Source: Eudoraea chungangensis
GTDB taxonomy: Bacteria > Bacteroidota > Bacteroidia > Flavobacteriales > Flavobacteriaceae
DNA length: 64,000 nucleotides
Direction of reading: 5' to 3'
Assembly: GCF_029360665.1 (NCBI RefSeq)
Contig: NZ_JARDUB010000006.1
Location: 596,333 to 660,332, forward strand
Shown: one piece after another, positions 38,368-47,384 of the stretch
Layout: every line of letters starts with the position of its first letter
Numbering within the stretch: position 1 is the first letter of the stretch
Position numbers and translations under genes: made by a program
Notes under the pieces: generated by a model
The model's input: the letters and a program-made list of their open reading frames with translations, nothing else
The model's database searches: none
What the model was told of the DNA's origin: nothing

Positions 38368-39792
38368 ATGAGTGTTACTGCTAATTCCGTTTGGAACAAT
38401 TGCTTGGCTTTTATCCAAGATAACATCCAACCGCAGGCATTCAAAACATGGTTTGAACCTATCAAACCAATAAAACTATCAGAAAATGCTCTTAGTATTC
38501 AAGTTCCAAGCAAGTTTTTTTACGAATGGCTAGAAGAACATTACGTAAAGCTTCTTAAAGTTGCGTTGACCAAAGAATTGGGAGAAAAAGCCAAATTGGT
38601 TTACATAATTAAAATGGAGAATACCTACGGCAACAAGGAACCATTTACAGAAAAAATACCTAGTTCAAATAGAGGGATTGTGTCCTCCCAGGAAATGGAC
38701 GTGCCGATTAAGTCTAAGAATCCTGAACTACGAAATCCATTTGTTATTCCGGGCATACGAAATATCAAAATTGAATCTCAATTAAATCCCAATTATAATT
38801 TTGATAACTTTTTAGAAGGCGATTCTAATAGGCTAGCGAGATCTGCAGGTTTGGCTGTGGCGAACAAACCGGGAGGAACGTCATTTAATCCTCTTTTAGT
38901 TTTTGGAGGTGTTGGTTTAGGAAAAACCCACTTAGCACATGCTATAGGGGTTGAGATTAAAGACAAATACCCAGAAAGGACAGTACTCTATATTTCAGCA
39001 GAGAAATTCACACAGCAATACATAGAGTCCGTTAAAAAAAATACCCGAAATGATTTTATTCATTTCTACCAGCTCATTGATGTTCTAATTATAGACGATG
39101 TACAATTCCTCTCGGGAAAATCGGGTACCCAGGACGTTTTCTTTCATATATTTAATCATTTACATCAAAATGGAAAGCAGGTAATTTTAACTTCGGATAA
39201 AGCGCCAGTAGACATGCAAGACATAGAACAGCGTTTACTTTCGAGATTTAAATGGGGACTGTCTGCGGAACTACAAAATCCTGATTATGAAACACGCATC
39301 TCTATCCTCAGAAATAAGTTATACAGGGACGGGGTTGAAATGCCCGATGATATTGTAGACTACGTTGCCAAACATATTAAAACAAATATCAGAGAGTTAG
39401 AGGGAGCAATTATATCTTTGATTGCACAGTCTTCCTTTAACAAAAAGGAAGTTACCTTAGAACTGGCCCAACAAGTCGTTGAAAAATTTGTAAAGAATAC
39501 CAAAAGAGAAGTATCAATAGACTACATTCAAAAAGTAGTTTCGGACTATTTTGAAATGGATGTGGCAACTTTACAATCCAAAACCAGAAAAAGACATATT
39601 GTTCAGGCAAGACAACTTGCTATGTTTTTTGCCAAGAAGTTTACAAAGGCTTCGTTGGCGAGTATTGGATCGCAAATAGGAAAAAGAGATCATGCAACCG
39701 TGCTTCACGCTTGTAAAACAGTTGACAATCTGGCCGAAACAGACAAGCAGTTTAGAAAATACATTGAGGATCTAACCAAAAAATTTTCCTAA
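38368..39792 (+). CDS. dnaA: Chromosomal replication initiator DnaA
   Basis: 474 residues. Domain I 1-85 (WNNCLAFIQDNIQPQAFKTWF), variable linker to about 145 with EKIPSSNRGIVS, AAA+ domain III with Walker A GGVGLGKT (180-187), Walker B VLIIDDVQFLSGK, and domain IV with the DNA-binding signature GKRDHATVLHACKTV. Complete. The 207 nt upstream have long A and T runs but only a single near-match to a DnaA box (TTGTTCACA), so oriC is probably elsewhere. Heads a three-gene unit. Confidence 0.98.
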   Translation: MSVTANSVWNNCLAFIQDNIQPQAFKTWFEPIKPIKLSENALSIQVPSKFFYEWLEEHYVKLLKVALTKELGEKAKLVYIIKMENTYGNKEPFTEKIPSSNRGIVSSQEMDVPIKSKNPELRNPFVIPGIRNIKIESQLNPNYNFDNFLEGDSNRLARSAGLAVANKPGGTSFNPLLVFGGVGLGKTHLAHAIGVEIKDKYPERTVLYISAEKFTQQYIESVKKNTRNDFIHFYQLIDVLIIDDVQFLSGKSGTQDVFFHIFNHLHQNGKQVILTSDKAPVDMQDIEQRLLSRFKWGLSAELQNPDYETRISILRNKLYRDGVEMPDDIVDYVAKHIKTNIRELEGAIISLIAQSSFNKKEVTLELAQQVVEKFVKNTKREVSIDYIQKVVSDYFEMDVATLQSKTRKRHIVQARQLAMFFAKKFTKASLASIGSQIGKRDHATVLHACKTVDNLAETDKQFRKYIEDLTKKFS

Positions 39793-39804
39793 AATATACT
39801 GGGC

Positions 39805-40251
39805 ATGAAAATCCTGATGGTCTGCCTAGGAAATATTTGTAGATCCCCTTTGGCAGAGGGTATTCTTAAATCGAAATTATCGAAGAATCGTTTTTATATT
39901 GATTCTGCTGGCACTGGTGGGTATCACATAGGTAATAGACCAGATATTCGATCTATTGAAATAGCCAAAAAAAACGGAATCGACATTTCAAGTCAAAAAT
40001 GTCGACAGGTAAAGACTAAAGACTTTGCAGCTTTCGACTTAATATATGCCATGGATTATAGTAATTATAATCATCTGATAGAAATGGCCCCCAGTATAAA
40101 GGATCAGGCTAAAGTAAGGCTGTTGCTGGAAGAAACGGAAGGACCAATCATGGAAGTTCCGGACCCCTATTATGGGGGTAAAGACGGTTTTGCAAATGTC
40201 TTCCAACTTATTGATGAAGCCTGTCAACAAATTAAAATTAAATTTGAATAA
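39805..40251 (+). CDS. Low-molecular-weight protein-tyrosine phosphatase
   Basis: 148 residues. P-loop VCLGNICRSP with nucleophile Cys7 and Arg13 (C-X5-R), and the general-acid Asp in VPDPYYGGKDGF. Normal length. Begins 12 nt after dnaA and is followed 14 nt later by the RsmI-like gene. Substrate unknown; in bacteria this family often counters BY-kinases, none of which are in the window. Confidence 0.94.
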   Translation: MKILMVCLGNICRSPLAEGILKSKLSKNRFYIDSAGTGGYHIGNRPDIRSIEIAKKNGIDISSQKCRQVKTKDFAAFDLIYAMDYSNYNHLIEMAPSIKDQAKVRLLLEETEGPIMEVPDPYYGGKDGFANVFQLIDEACQQIKIKFE

Positions 40252-40265
40252 GCATCTCTAAATCA

Positions 40266-40988
40266 ATGTCTAAGGATTCTATTACTAAAGGTAAGCTATA
40301 TATGATTCCCACTACTTTGGGAGATAATGAACCTTTGGAAGTCCTTCCTATTTCTATAAAGCGTATTATCGAGGAAACGAACCACTTTATAGTTGAAAAT
40401 GAGAAATCTGCAAGGAGGTTTATCAAGAAAATTAGTCCTAGAAAATCCCAGCCATCCCTTCAGATATACTTGTTAAATAAATTTACGGATCTGGCAGATA
40501 TCCCAACTTTTCTAGATCCTTGTTTAGAAGGGAAAAACGTAGGAGTGATCTCCGAAGCAGGCTGTCCTGGTATTGCGGATCCTGGTGCCGACGTTGTTTC
40601 TTTAGCACACGAAAAAAATATTAGAGTAGTCCCACTAGTTGGACCTTCATCTATCACACTGGCTCTTATGGCGAGTGGGCTAAACGGCCAAAATTTTGCA
40701 TTTAATGGCTACCTACCCATAGATTCGGCAGAAAGAAAGAAAAGTATAAAATACTTAGAGAGACAGTCCAAGGATAAAAACCAGAGCCAAATTTTTATTG
40801 AAACTCCATATAGAAATAATGCCCTCTTGACAGAGTTTATCAGGACCTTATCTAAGGAGACCAAGCTTTGTATTGCAGCGGACTTAACTTTGGCGAGTGA
40901 ATATATAGCCACCAAAAAGATAAAAGATTGGAAAACCCAAACTATAGATCTTCACAAAAGGCCTGCAATCTTTATAGTTCAGAGCTAA
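40266..40988 (+). CDS. RsmI-like tetrapyrrole-methylase-fold SAM methyltransferase
   Basis: 240 residues. YbjG/RsmI fold: KLYMIPTTLGDNEPLEVLP, GVISEAGCPGIADPGADVV (RsmI hallmark), VVPLVGPSSITLALMASGLNGQNFAFNGYLP and FIETPYRNNALLTEF. RsmI methylates C1402 of 16S rRNA, but the N-terminus here lacks the strict LYLVATPIGN form, and I recall Bacteroidota have a second RsmI-like paralogue; the exact target is therefore uncertain. Followed by a terminator, closing the dnaA unit. Confidence 0.88.
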   Translation: MSKDSITKGKLYMIPTTLGDNEPLEVLPISIKRIIEETNHFIVENEKSARRFIKKISPRKSQPSLQIYLLNKFTDLADIPTFLDPCLEGKNVGVISEAGCPGIADPGADVVSLAHEKNIRVVPLVGPSSITLALMASGLNGQNFAFNGYLPIDSAERKKSIKYLERQSKDKNQSQIFIETPYRNNALLTEFIRTLSKETKLCIAADLTLASEYIATKKIKDWKTQTIDLHKRPAIFIVQS

Positions 40989-41016
40989 AAAAGACCTTGC
41001 GGAGCAAGGCCTTTTT
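40987..41016 (+). terminator. Rho-independent terminator of the dnaA unit
   Basis: AAAAAGACCTTGC, loop GGA, GCAAGGCCTTTTT, immediately after the stop codon; the A/T flanks allow use in both directions. Confidence 0.92.
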
Positions 41017-41044
41017 GTAAGACGGTATTTTTAAGTCCCAAACT

Positions 41045-41677
41045 TTATACTTTAGGATTCCTCAAGGGCATTACAGAGGAAACATCATAACCTGAAAATT
41101 TTCGCATATAATCCGACATAGAAGTTCCATAAGCGTCCTTAAGGTCTACTTTACCATTAGTACGCAAAAACTTTTTCACATTACCTGGTCCTGCTAGGTG
41201 AGCTGCGGCCAATATGCCAGATTCCGTAATTTCCATACCAGCAATTTTTTTTCCAACAAACCAATGAATATCTCTTCTTAGTATCCATTTATTTCTTGCG
41301 ATATTGGTAATAAACACTTTTTCCTGTAATCTAGGGTCATTTAAAAACTTGGATGCATTATACACCCCCATTAGCTGCAAGGTGCCTATACCAAACTGAT
41401 ACTTACCTAAATATCCGAATGTATTTATTATAAAATAATTTCCTCGGGATTCTTTGAATGCCAAGGCCTCTTTAAAACCAACGTAGCTACTTCCTAAAAA
41501 AGGAGGAGTTACATTAATTTTGGGTTGTTCAATACTGTCTTTGGGGTACAGTACTGGTGTAGGTTTAAGTACAATTAGCCTTTGTGGGACCTTTACTTCA
41601 ACTCGTGAAGTGGTTCCAAATCCAGCCAAAAGTAACATCATGGTAAGCGGACAAATAGTTCTTATCCACTTTTTCAT
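41045..41677 (-). CDS. Secreted lysozyme-like (transglycosylase-fold) protein
   Basis: 210 residues with a signal peptide (MKKWIRTICPLTMMLLLAGFG). After a 50-residue Pro-rich linker (VLKPTPVLYPKDSIEQPKI), the core FKEALAFKESRGNYFIINTFGYLGKYQFGIGTL matches the lysozyme/SLT pattern of a Glu (in KESRGNY) followed by Gly/Tyr-Gln-Phe, and GILAAAHLAGPGNVKKFL matches the second half. It should act on peptidoglycan or be a degenerate relative. A TATCTTTG -7 box lies about 54 nt upstream. Family call moderate. Confidence 0.8.
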   Translation of the reverse strand: MKKWIRTICPLTMMLLLAGFGTTSRVEVKVPQRLIVLKPTPVLYPKDSIEQPKINVTPPFLGSSYVGFKEALAFKESRGNYFIINTFGYLGKYQFGIGTLQLMGVYNASKFLNDPRLQEKVFITNIARNKWILRRDIHWFVGKKIAGMEITESGILAAAHLAGPGNVKKFLRTNGKVDLKDAYGTSMSDYMRKFSGYDVSSVMPLRNPKV

Positions 41678-41730
41678 AGAGCTGTTTTCTTAAGACTTAC
41701 TGCCATAAATGACATGCTTAAATTACAAGC

Positions 41731-41738
41731 CAAAGATA
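41731..41738 (-). promoter_or_regulatory. -7 box of the lysozyme-like gene
   Basis: Minus strand TATCTTTG, exact TAnnTTTG; the predicted leader is about 50 nt. Confidence 0.4.
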
Positions 41739-41822
41739 CAACCGTAATATTTTTGACTTCCTAACAAATAGCTAATAAGAAGCGGATTTTTGTTAAAAGG
41801 ATTATAAATTAGGACAAAATGA

Positions 41823-42866
41823 CTATCTCATGATTTTTTGCTCATTTATCCATCGGATATACTGCTCTTTATTTCGGTTATGTTGCGTAAGACTTTTCGC
41901 AAACATGTGATAGCCGAAGTCTTTCACATTAACAACCATATAGTAATATTCGTGATTTTCAGGCCTTAATACAGCGTCTATGGAAGAGATGTCGGGCATC
42001 GTAATCGGCCCGGGTGGTAAGCCAGAATACTTATATGTATTGTACGGAGATTTAAGCTCTAAATCCTTATAAAGCACCCGTTTAATGATCGTATCATAGT
42101 TTCCAGATTCTTTTTTTATCGCATATATTACCGTAGGATCAGCCTGTAGGAGCATATTACTTTTAAGCCTGTTAAGATACAATCCTGCCACCCTAGGTCT
42201 TTCGTCTACTTTCGCCGTTTCTTTTTGCACAATAGCCGCAAGGGCAATAACTTCTTTAGGACTTAAACCCACCTCTTTGGCGTTATCCAATCGTTCTTTA
42301 TTCCAAAAAGTTTTATACTCCTTTAACATTCTATCCCTGAAATTGTTAGCAGAGGTATTCCAAAAGAATTCATAACTATTTGGAATATACATGGAAAGTG
42401 CTGTTTCCAAATTAAAACCATTGGTTTCCAGAAAGGATTTTTCTGTTATAGACTTCAATATGGATAGACTATCCGCTTCAATCTGTGAAGCAATCCTGCC
42501 GGCTAATTTCTCCACTGTTTCCTGGTTGTTAAAAGAAACATTTACCGGGATATTGTTGCTTCTCAGAGTATTCACGATATCATTATTAGACATCCCATTT
42601 TTTAACACGTATTTACCACCACGTACCCTCTGGTCATACTTTTTTTGTCTTGCAACTAAGGCGAAGTTGTCTATATCTACCAATAATGGTCTTAGAATCG
42701 GTATTAATTCAGCAAAGGAGGTATTCGTTGGTATAAATACTACTTCTTCTTTGTTTTCAAAAGAAGTATTTGGAGTTAGTAAGGCATCGTAAATTAAATA
42801 GGCGAAAACTCCCGCGATGACCAATCCGACGAGCACAATAGCTAAAAGAATTCTTTTTATGTACAT
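41823..42866 (-). CDS. mltG: Endolytic transglycosylase MltG
   Basis: 347 residues. One N-terminal transmembrane helix (ILLAIVLVGLVIAGVFAYLIYDALL), then the YceG-like domain in the periplasm. Signatures: PNSYEFFWNTS, IALAAIVQKETAKVDERPRVAGLYLNRL (catalytic Glu likely in QKET, about residue 216), LLQADPTVIYAI, and SPYNTYKYSGLPPGPI. Cuts nascent glycan strands and sets their length. One-base overlap with the GNAT gene and then dapF, a peptidoglycan-linked run. Confidence 0.96.
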   Translation of the reverse strand: MYIKRILLAIVLVGLVIAGVFAYLIYDALLTPNTSFENKEEVVFIPTNTSFAELIPILRPLLVDIDNFALVARQKKYDQRVRGGKYVLKNGMSNNDIVNTLRSNNIPVNVSFNNQETVEKLAGRIASQIEADSLSILKSITEKSFLETNGFNLETALSMYIPNSYEFFWNTSANNFRDRMLKEYKTFWNKERLDNAKEVGLSPKEVIALAAIVQKETAKVDERPRVAGLYLNRLKSNMLLQADPTVIYAIKKESGNYDTIIKRVLYKDLELKSPYNTYKYSGLPPGPITMPDISSIDAVLRPENHEYYYMVVNVKDFGYHMFAKSLTQHNRNKEQYIRWINEQKIMR

Positions 42867-43387
42867 TAGCTTCTTATTCTTTGAAAGAAAAACTCATTCT
42901 TAAATTTTCCTTGATATAATATCCAGTCTTTTTTTATGCCAGCCAATTCAAAGTTTAGCTTTTTAAATAATTGAATACTAGCCTTATTCTCTTCTCCAAC
43001 ATTCGCATATACCTGACGAACCTCCAACACATTAAAAGCATATTCGCACAACAAATCAATTGCTTCTGCACCATATCCTTTATTTCGATCTTCCAAATGG
43101 GCAATTACAATTCCCAAACCTACTCTTCTATTTTTAGGGTCAAAATCAAACAAATCTATTAAACCAATTAACTTAGAATGATTATCACAAATTGCAAGGC
43201 GCAATTGTTTTACTTCATAAATATCGCGATGCGCATTTTTCAAATAATTTTGTAAAACTTGTTTTGAATATGGCGCAAGAGTTCCACTAATTTCCCATAT
43301 ATCCGAATTATTCTCTAACCGATATAAAAATTCTAAATCACTGCTTTCCAGTGCTCTTAAGCGAATACGTTTTCCTTGCAGCATCAT
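42866..43387 (-). CDS. GNAT-family N-acetyltransferase (RimJ/RimL-like)
   Basis: 173 residues. RimJ/RimL-type start GKRIRLRALESSDLEFLYRLEN, acetyl-CoA motif around VGLGIVIAHLEDRNKGYGAEAIDLL, and C-terminal VYANVGEENKASIQLFKKLNFELAGIKKDW. Lies between dapF (4-nt overlap) and mltG (1-nt overlap), so it is part of their transcript. The acceptor is unknown; a cell-wall precursor is only suggested by context. Confidence 0.93.
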   Translation of the reverse strand: MMLQGKRIRLRALESSDLEFLYRLENNSDIWEISGTLAPYSKQVLQNYLKNAHRDIYEVKQLRLAICDNHSKLIGLIDLFDFDPKNRRVGLGIVIAHLEDRNKGYGAEAIDLLCEYAFNVLEVRQVYANVGEENKASIQLFKKLNFELAGIKKDWILYQGKFKNEFFFQRIRS

Positions 43388-44160
43388 ATCTCCACAGTTC
43401 CCTTAAACACAAGTGTTGCCGGACCGGTGAGGCGGATATTCTCAAAGCGATCCTTTATAGAAATAAAATCTACCTTTAAATCTCCACCCTCCGTATTTAT
43501 GTGAACGCTTGGGTCATTAACCATTCCATTTGCAAACATAGCAAGTGCGACGGCCGTTACTCCCGTTCCACAAGAAAGAGTTTCATCTTCCACCCCTCGT
43601 TCATAAGTTCTTACATAGAACTTATTTGCAGTTTTTTGTTCTACAAAATTCACATTGCTCCCCGAAGCGCCATACAGGCCATATCTAATCTTAGCCCCTT
43701 CTTTCTTAACATCTAGACTATCTAAATCGGAAATTAACTGTACATGATGAGGAGAACCCGTATCTAAAAAAAAGTAGTGAGGTTTTCTAATTATAGTATC
43801 TACATCCTGCATCTTTAGACTTACTATTTCATTTGACAAAGTTGCTTGATGCAGTCCGTCAACCGCCTTAAAAGTAGTTTCTCCTTCAATTACTCCTAGG
43901 AATTCTGCGAAAGCTACAATACATCTTCCACCATTACCGCACATACTGCCTTCTTTCCCATCCGAATTAAAATAAACCATCCCAAAATCGGAGGTATCAT
44001 CATTTTCTAATAGAATAAGTCCGTCCGCACCAATTCCCAAATGGCGATCACATAGGTTTTGCACCAATTTATGGTTTGTCTTAGGAAAAAATCCGGCTCT
44101 ATTATCGATTATCACAAAATCATTCCCGGTACCTTGATATTTATAGAATGTAACTGTCAT
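43384..44160 (-). CDS. dapF: Diaminopimelate epimerase
   Basis: 258 residues. Converts LL- to meso-diaminopimelate for lysine and peptidoglycan. The two catalytic cysteines are Cys74 in SMCGNGGRC and Cys197 in LSCGTGVTA; start MTVTFYKYQGTGNDFVIIDNR is diagnostic. A TATATTTG -7 box lies 15 nt upstream of the ATG. First gene of dapF-GNAT-mltG. Confidence 0.97.
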   Translation of the reverse strand: MTVTFYKYQGTGNDFVIIDNRAGFFPKTNHKLVQNLCDRHLGIGADGLILLENDDTSDFGMVYFNSDGKEGSMCGNGGRCIVAFAEFLGVIEGETTFKAVDGLHQATLSNEIVSLKMQDVDTIIRKPHYFFLDTGSPHHVQLISDLDSLDVKKEGAKIRYGLYGASGSNVNFVEQKTANKFYVRTYERGVEDETLSCGTGVTAVALAMFANGMVNDPSVHINTEGGDLKVDFISIKDRFENIRLTGPATLVFKGTVEI

Positions 44161-44175
44161 CTTGCTTTAAGAGAA

Positions 44176-44183
44176 CAAATATA
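44176..44183 (-). promoter_or_regulatory. -7 box of the dapF operon
   Basis: Minus strand TATATTTG, exact TAnnTTTG, 15 nt before the ATG. Confidence 0.5.
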
Positions 44184-44298
44184 GTCTTTTATTTAAGGTA
44201 ATTTTAGGAGTTAAAAACTAGTTAAATGGTTCTTTTACATTTTAGAAAGTAATATTTTTACTAGGTATTAATCAATTAACATTCAAAAAATTGAACAA

Positions 44299-45690
44299 AT
44301 GAAAAAACTTGCAAGTTTATTTATTGTAGCCCTATTGGCAGGTGGTATCACCCTAGGAGCCTACAAGCTTTTTTTTGAAGATGGGCACTATGAAGTAGTA
44401 AGGGATAGCTCGGAAATGCCCGTTTTTACAACGAGTAATAGGACGGTGTCCTATGATAGCCCGGCTTACAATGAAATCAATTTTACCACAGCTGCGGAAA
44501 ATACGGTTAATGCCGTTGTACACGTAAAAAATTTAACTACTAATTCAAACTCTGGTGGAATTTTTGAATTCTTCTATGGTTCACAAGGAAGTCAGAGGCC
44601 ACAGGTTGGCACAGGTTCTGGTGTGATTATATCTGCCGATGGCTATATTGTTACCAACAATCATGTCATTTCCAAAGCAAACGAATTAAGGGTTACTCTC
44701 AACAATAATAAAACCTATGAAGCTGAGATTATTGGAACCGACCCAAATACGGATATTGCTTTAATAAAAATTGAACCTGAAAACAAATTACCTTACCTAG
44801 CATTTGGGGACTCAGATAATACTAAAATTGGAGAATGGGTTCTGGCCGTAGGAAATCCATTTAACCTCACATCTACGGTAACAGCGGGGATAGTTAGTGC
44901 CAAGGCTCGGGATTTAGGTAGAAATCAATCCTTCATTCAAACAGATGCAGCCGTAAATCCGGGCAATAGTGGTGGTGCACTTGTAAATACAAATGGTGAC
45001 CTCATTGGAATAAATACTGCAATAACTTCTCAGACGGGATCTTACGTTGGATATTCCTTTGCTGTACCTAGTAATATAGCAAAGAAAGTTGTGGAAGACA
45101 TCATGGAATATGGGAATGTCCAAAAGGGAATATTAGGGATACAGTCACCAAGGTTAAGTACGCCTTATGCGGTTCAAAATGGTATTAATGAAATTGATGG
45201 AGTATATATAGACGATGTGGAAGAAGATTCGGGAGCCTATGAAGCGGACTTACGTCCTGGTGACATTATTAAGATGGTGGATGAGATTAAGGTTAGAAAA
45301 TTTGCAGATCTAACTGGATATGTATCCACAAAAAGACCAGGAGATGAATTAAATGTAACTATAGAACGAGGAGAAGAAGAACTAATAGTACCGGTTACTT
45401 TAAAAGAAAGACAAACCATAGTTGTTCCTATTATGGGCCTAACGGTAAAAAATCTCTCTGAAAATGACAAAGAAATCTTTAAAACAGACGTAGGCGTAAA
45501 AATAACCGGAGTACCCGAGACGTACAGAGGTTATGGGCTTGATGGAAAGGTAATTATTAAAGTAGATGACGAAAACGTAGATGACATCTATGAGGCGAAA
45601 GCACTTTTTGGAGGAATCTCGAGGTATGGTAAAACAGTGATTACTCTGGTAGACACCAATGGAGAACGTGAACGTATCGTTTTCCAATAG
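44299..45690 (+). CDS. DegP/HtrA-type periplasmic serine protease
   Basis: 463 residues. N-terminal membrane anchor or signal (LASLFIVALLAGGITLGAYKLFF). Trypsin-like domain with catalytic His122 (VTNNHVI), Asp152 (NTDIALI) and Ser224 (NPGNSGGALV). Two PDZ domains follow, about 270-365 and 380-463 (VRKFADLTGYVSTKRPGDEL; GYGLDGKVIIKVDDENV). A periplasmic quality-control protease. A GTAATATTTTTAC promoter-like stretch lies upstream but lacks an exact -7 box. Ends with a strong terminator. Confidence 0.95.
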   Translation: MKKLASLFIVALLAGGITLGAYKLFFEDGHYEVVRDSSEMPVFTTSNRTVSYDSPAYNEINFTTAAENTVNAVVHVKNLTTNSNSGGIFEFFYGSQGSQRPQVGTGSGVIISADGYIVTNNHVISKANELRVTLNNNKTYEAEIIGTDPNTDIALIKIEPENKLPYLAFGDSDNTKIGEWVLAVGNPFNLTSTVTAGIVSAKARDLGRNQSFIQTDAAVNPGNSGGALVNTNGDLIGINTAITSQTGSYVGYSFAVPSNIAKKVVEDIMEYGNVQKGILGIQSPRLSTPYAVQNGINEIDGVYIDDVEEDSGAYEADLRPGDIIKMVDEIKVRKFADLTGYVSTKRPGDELNVTIERGEEELIVPVTLKERQTIVVPIMGLTVKNLSENDKEIFKTDVGVKITGVPETYRGYGLDGKVIIKVDDENVDDIYEAKALFGGISRYGKTVITLVDTNGERERIVFQ

Positions 45691-45705
45691 GGCTTAAGGC
45701 TTAAG

Positions 45706-45734
45706 AAAAAGCGTTCTTTTAGAACGCTTTTTTT
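45706..45734 (+). terminator. Rho-independent terminator of the DegP-type gene
   Basis: AAAAAGCGTTCT, loop TTT, AGAACGC then seven T. Confidence 0.95.
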
Positions 45735-45769
45735 ATACTTAATAGCTATGTAAAGAAACAAGAAATCGA

Positions 45770-45777
45770 TAATTTTG
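45770..45777 (+). promoter_or_regulatory. -7 box of the GAPDH gene
   Basis: TAATTTTG, exact TAnnTTTG, 21 nt before the ATG. Confidence 0.55.
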
Positions 45778-45798
45778 TGACACCCAACAAACAGAATA

Positions 45799-47247
45799 AT
45801 GAACTATAATAAATCCTATGAAAAGGAACTTGCCTTCCAGGCAGATAGGAGAAAAGCTACCACAGAGTTTATAAAAATAATCAGTGATTTGTGGTACGAT
45901 AAGTCAATTGAAATTGTCCTTTTCAAAAACCAGGTAATTGACAAAAACGTAAGTGATATTATCAACCTTCACGCTTATGCTGGTCAATTCGTCTTAAAAC
46001 CTATATCTATCTTTGATTCGGTTGAACTTTTAGCGGCAATTAATGACATTAAATTACCACCTTCTAAAATTGATATTGGAAAGCTTACTTATGAGTATCA
46101 TTCAGAACAAAATAGCTTTCATGACATCAAAGCGTTTATACTCGATAAGCTGAAAGATGCAAAGGATACCCAAGAAATAACTCCGAAAGACGTAGTTCTG
46201 TATGGCTTTGGTAGAATTGGAAGACTACTTGCAAGAGAACTGATGGCCAAAACTGGGGCAGGGAATCAATTGCGGTTAAGAGCAATAGTAACCAGAGGAA
46301 AGGTAACTGCTGAAGTTTTAGAAAAAAGAGCTACCCTCTTAAAGACTGATTCTGTGCATGGGCAATTTACCGGTACAGTGGAAACAGATTTAGAGAACAA
46401 GTCGCTTATCATAAATGGCACCACAGTTCATTTAATTACAACCAACAATCCAGAGGAGGTAGACTACACCGAATTCGGAATAAAAAACGCCTTACTTATT
46501 GATAATTCCGGTGCTTTTCGGGATAAAAAATCTTTAGAAAAACATCTAAGAGCTAAAGGAGTAAGCAAGGTCTTGTTAACTGCTCCGGGAAAAGAAGTTC
46601 CCAATATTGTACACGGTGTAAATCAATATAACTTTGATCCGGATTCGCACAACATATTTTCCGCTGCCTCGTGTACCACTAATGCTATTGCTCCTATCTT
46701 AAAAGTTGTGGAAGATTCTTTAGGAATAAAAAAAGGGCATTTGGAAACTATACATGCCTATACCAACGATCAAAATTTGGTAGACAATATGCATGGAAAA
46801 TACAGGAGAGGAAGGGCCGCTGCTTTAAATATGGTAATAACTGAAACTGGCGCAGGCTCTGCTGTGACTAAGGCCATCCCTACCCTTGAAGGTAAATTAA
46901 CTTCAAATGCTATTAGAGTCCCAGTACCAAATGGGTCTTTGGCTGTGTTAAATCTAGATGTACGTTCCAAGACGTCTAAGGAAGGAATCAATACGATTAT
47001 AAAGAAATACGCTCTAGAAGGAGATCTAGTAGAGCAAATACAATATTCCCTTAGCAATGAACTGGTATCATCAGATATTGTCGGGACCTCCTCCCCTTCC
47101 ATTTATGATAGCAATGCAACCATTGTTTCTGAAGACGGGAAAACTATGATTTTATACGTTTGGTATGACAATGAATACGGTTATTCGCATCAAGTTATAC
47201 GGCTTGCAAAATATATTGCCAAGGTAAGACGTTTTACCTATTATTAG
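45799..47247 (+). CDS. Long-form glyceraldehyde-3-phosphate dehydrogenase
   Basis: 482 residues. The usual GAPDH starts at about residue 132 with VLYGFGRIGRLLAREL, giving a ~130-residue N-terminal extension (YNKSYEKELAFQADRRKATTEF ... helical) not present in the 330-residue glycolytic enzyme. Catalytic Cys292 in ASCTTNAIAP; NAMHGK-type loop NMHGKYRRGRAA; YDNEYGYSHQVIRL at the end. This long type is common as a second GAPDH in Bacteroidota; whether it is glycolytic or gluconeogenic is not clear from sequence. Confidence 0.92.
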   Translation: MNYNKSYEKELAFQADRRKATTEFIKIISDLWYDKSIEIVLFKNQVIDKNVSDIINLHAYAGQFVLKPISIFDSVELLAAINDIKLPPSKIDIGKLTYEYHSEQNSFHDIKAFILDKLKDAKDTQEITPKDVVLYGFGRIGRLLARELMAKTGAGNQLRLRAIVTRGKVTAEVLEKRATLLKTDSVHGQFTGTVETDLENKSLIINGTTVHLITTNNPEEVDYTEFGIKNALLIDNSGAFRDKKSLEKHLRAKGVSKVLLTAPGKEVPNIVHGVNQYNFDPDSHNIFSAASCTTNAIAPILKVVEDSLGIKKGHLETIHAYTNDQNLVDNMHGKYRRGRAAALNMVITETGAGSAVTKAIPTLEGKLTSNAIRVPVPNGSLAVLNLDVRSKTSKEGINTIIKKYALEGDLVEQIQYSLSNELVSSDIVGTSSPSIYDSNATIVSEDGKTMILYVWYDNEYGYSHQVIRLAKYIAKVRRFTYY

Positions 47248-47384
47248 AGTGATAACATCTTTGATATGAGCGAAGTAGAAAGTATTTTCTGGAATTAAGG
47301 AAAAGTCTTTCTTTTTTAATTAATATTAATGAAGTACTTTCGTTCTTTCTCTAAATCAATTAATTAATTTTTACATTTTATTCC

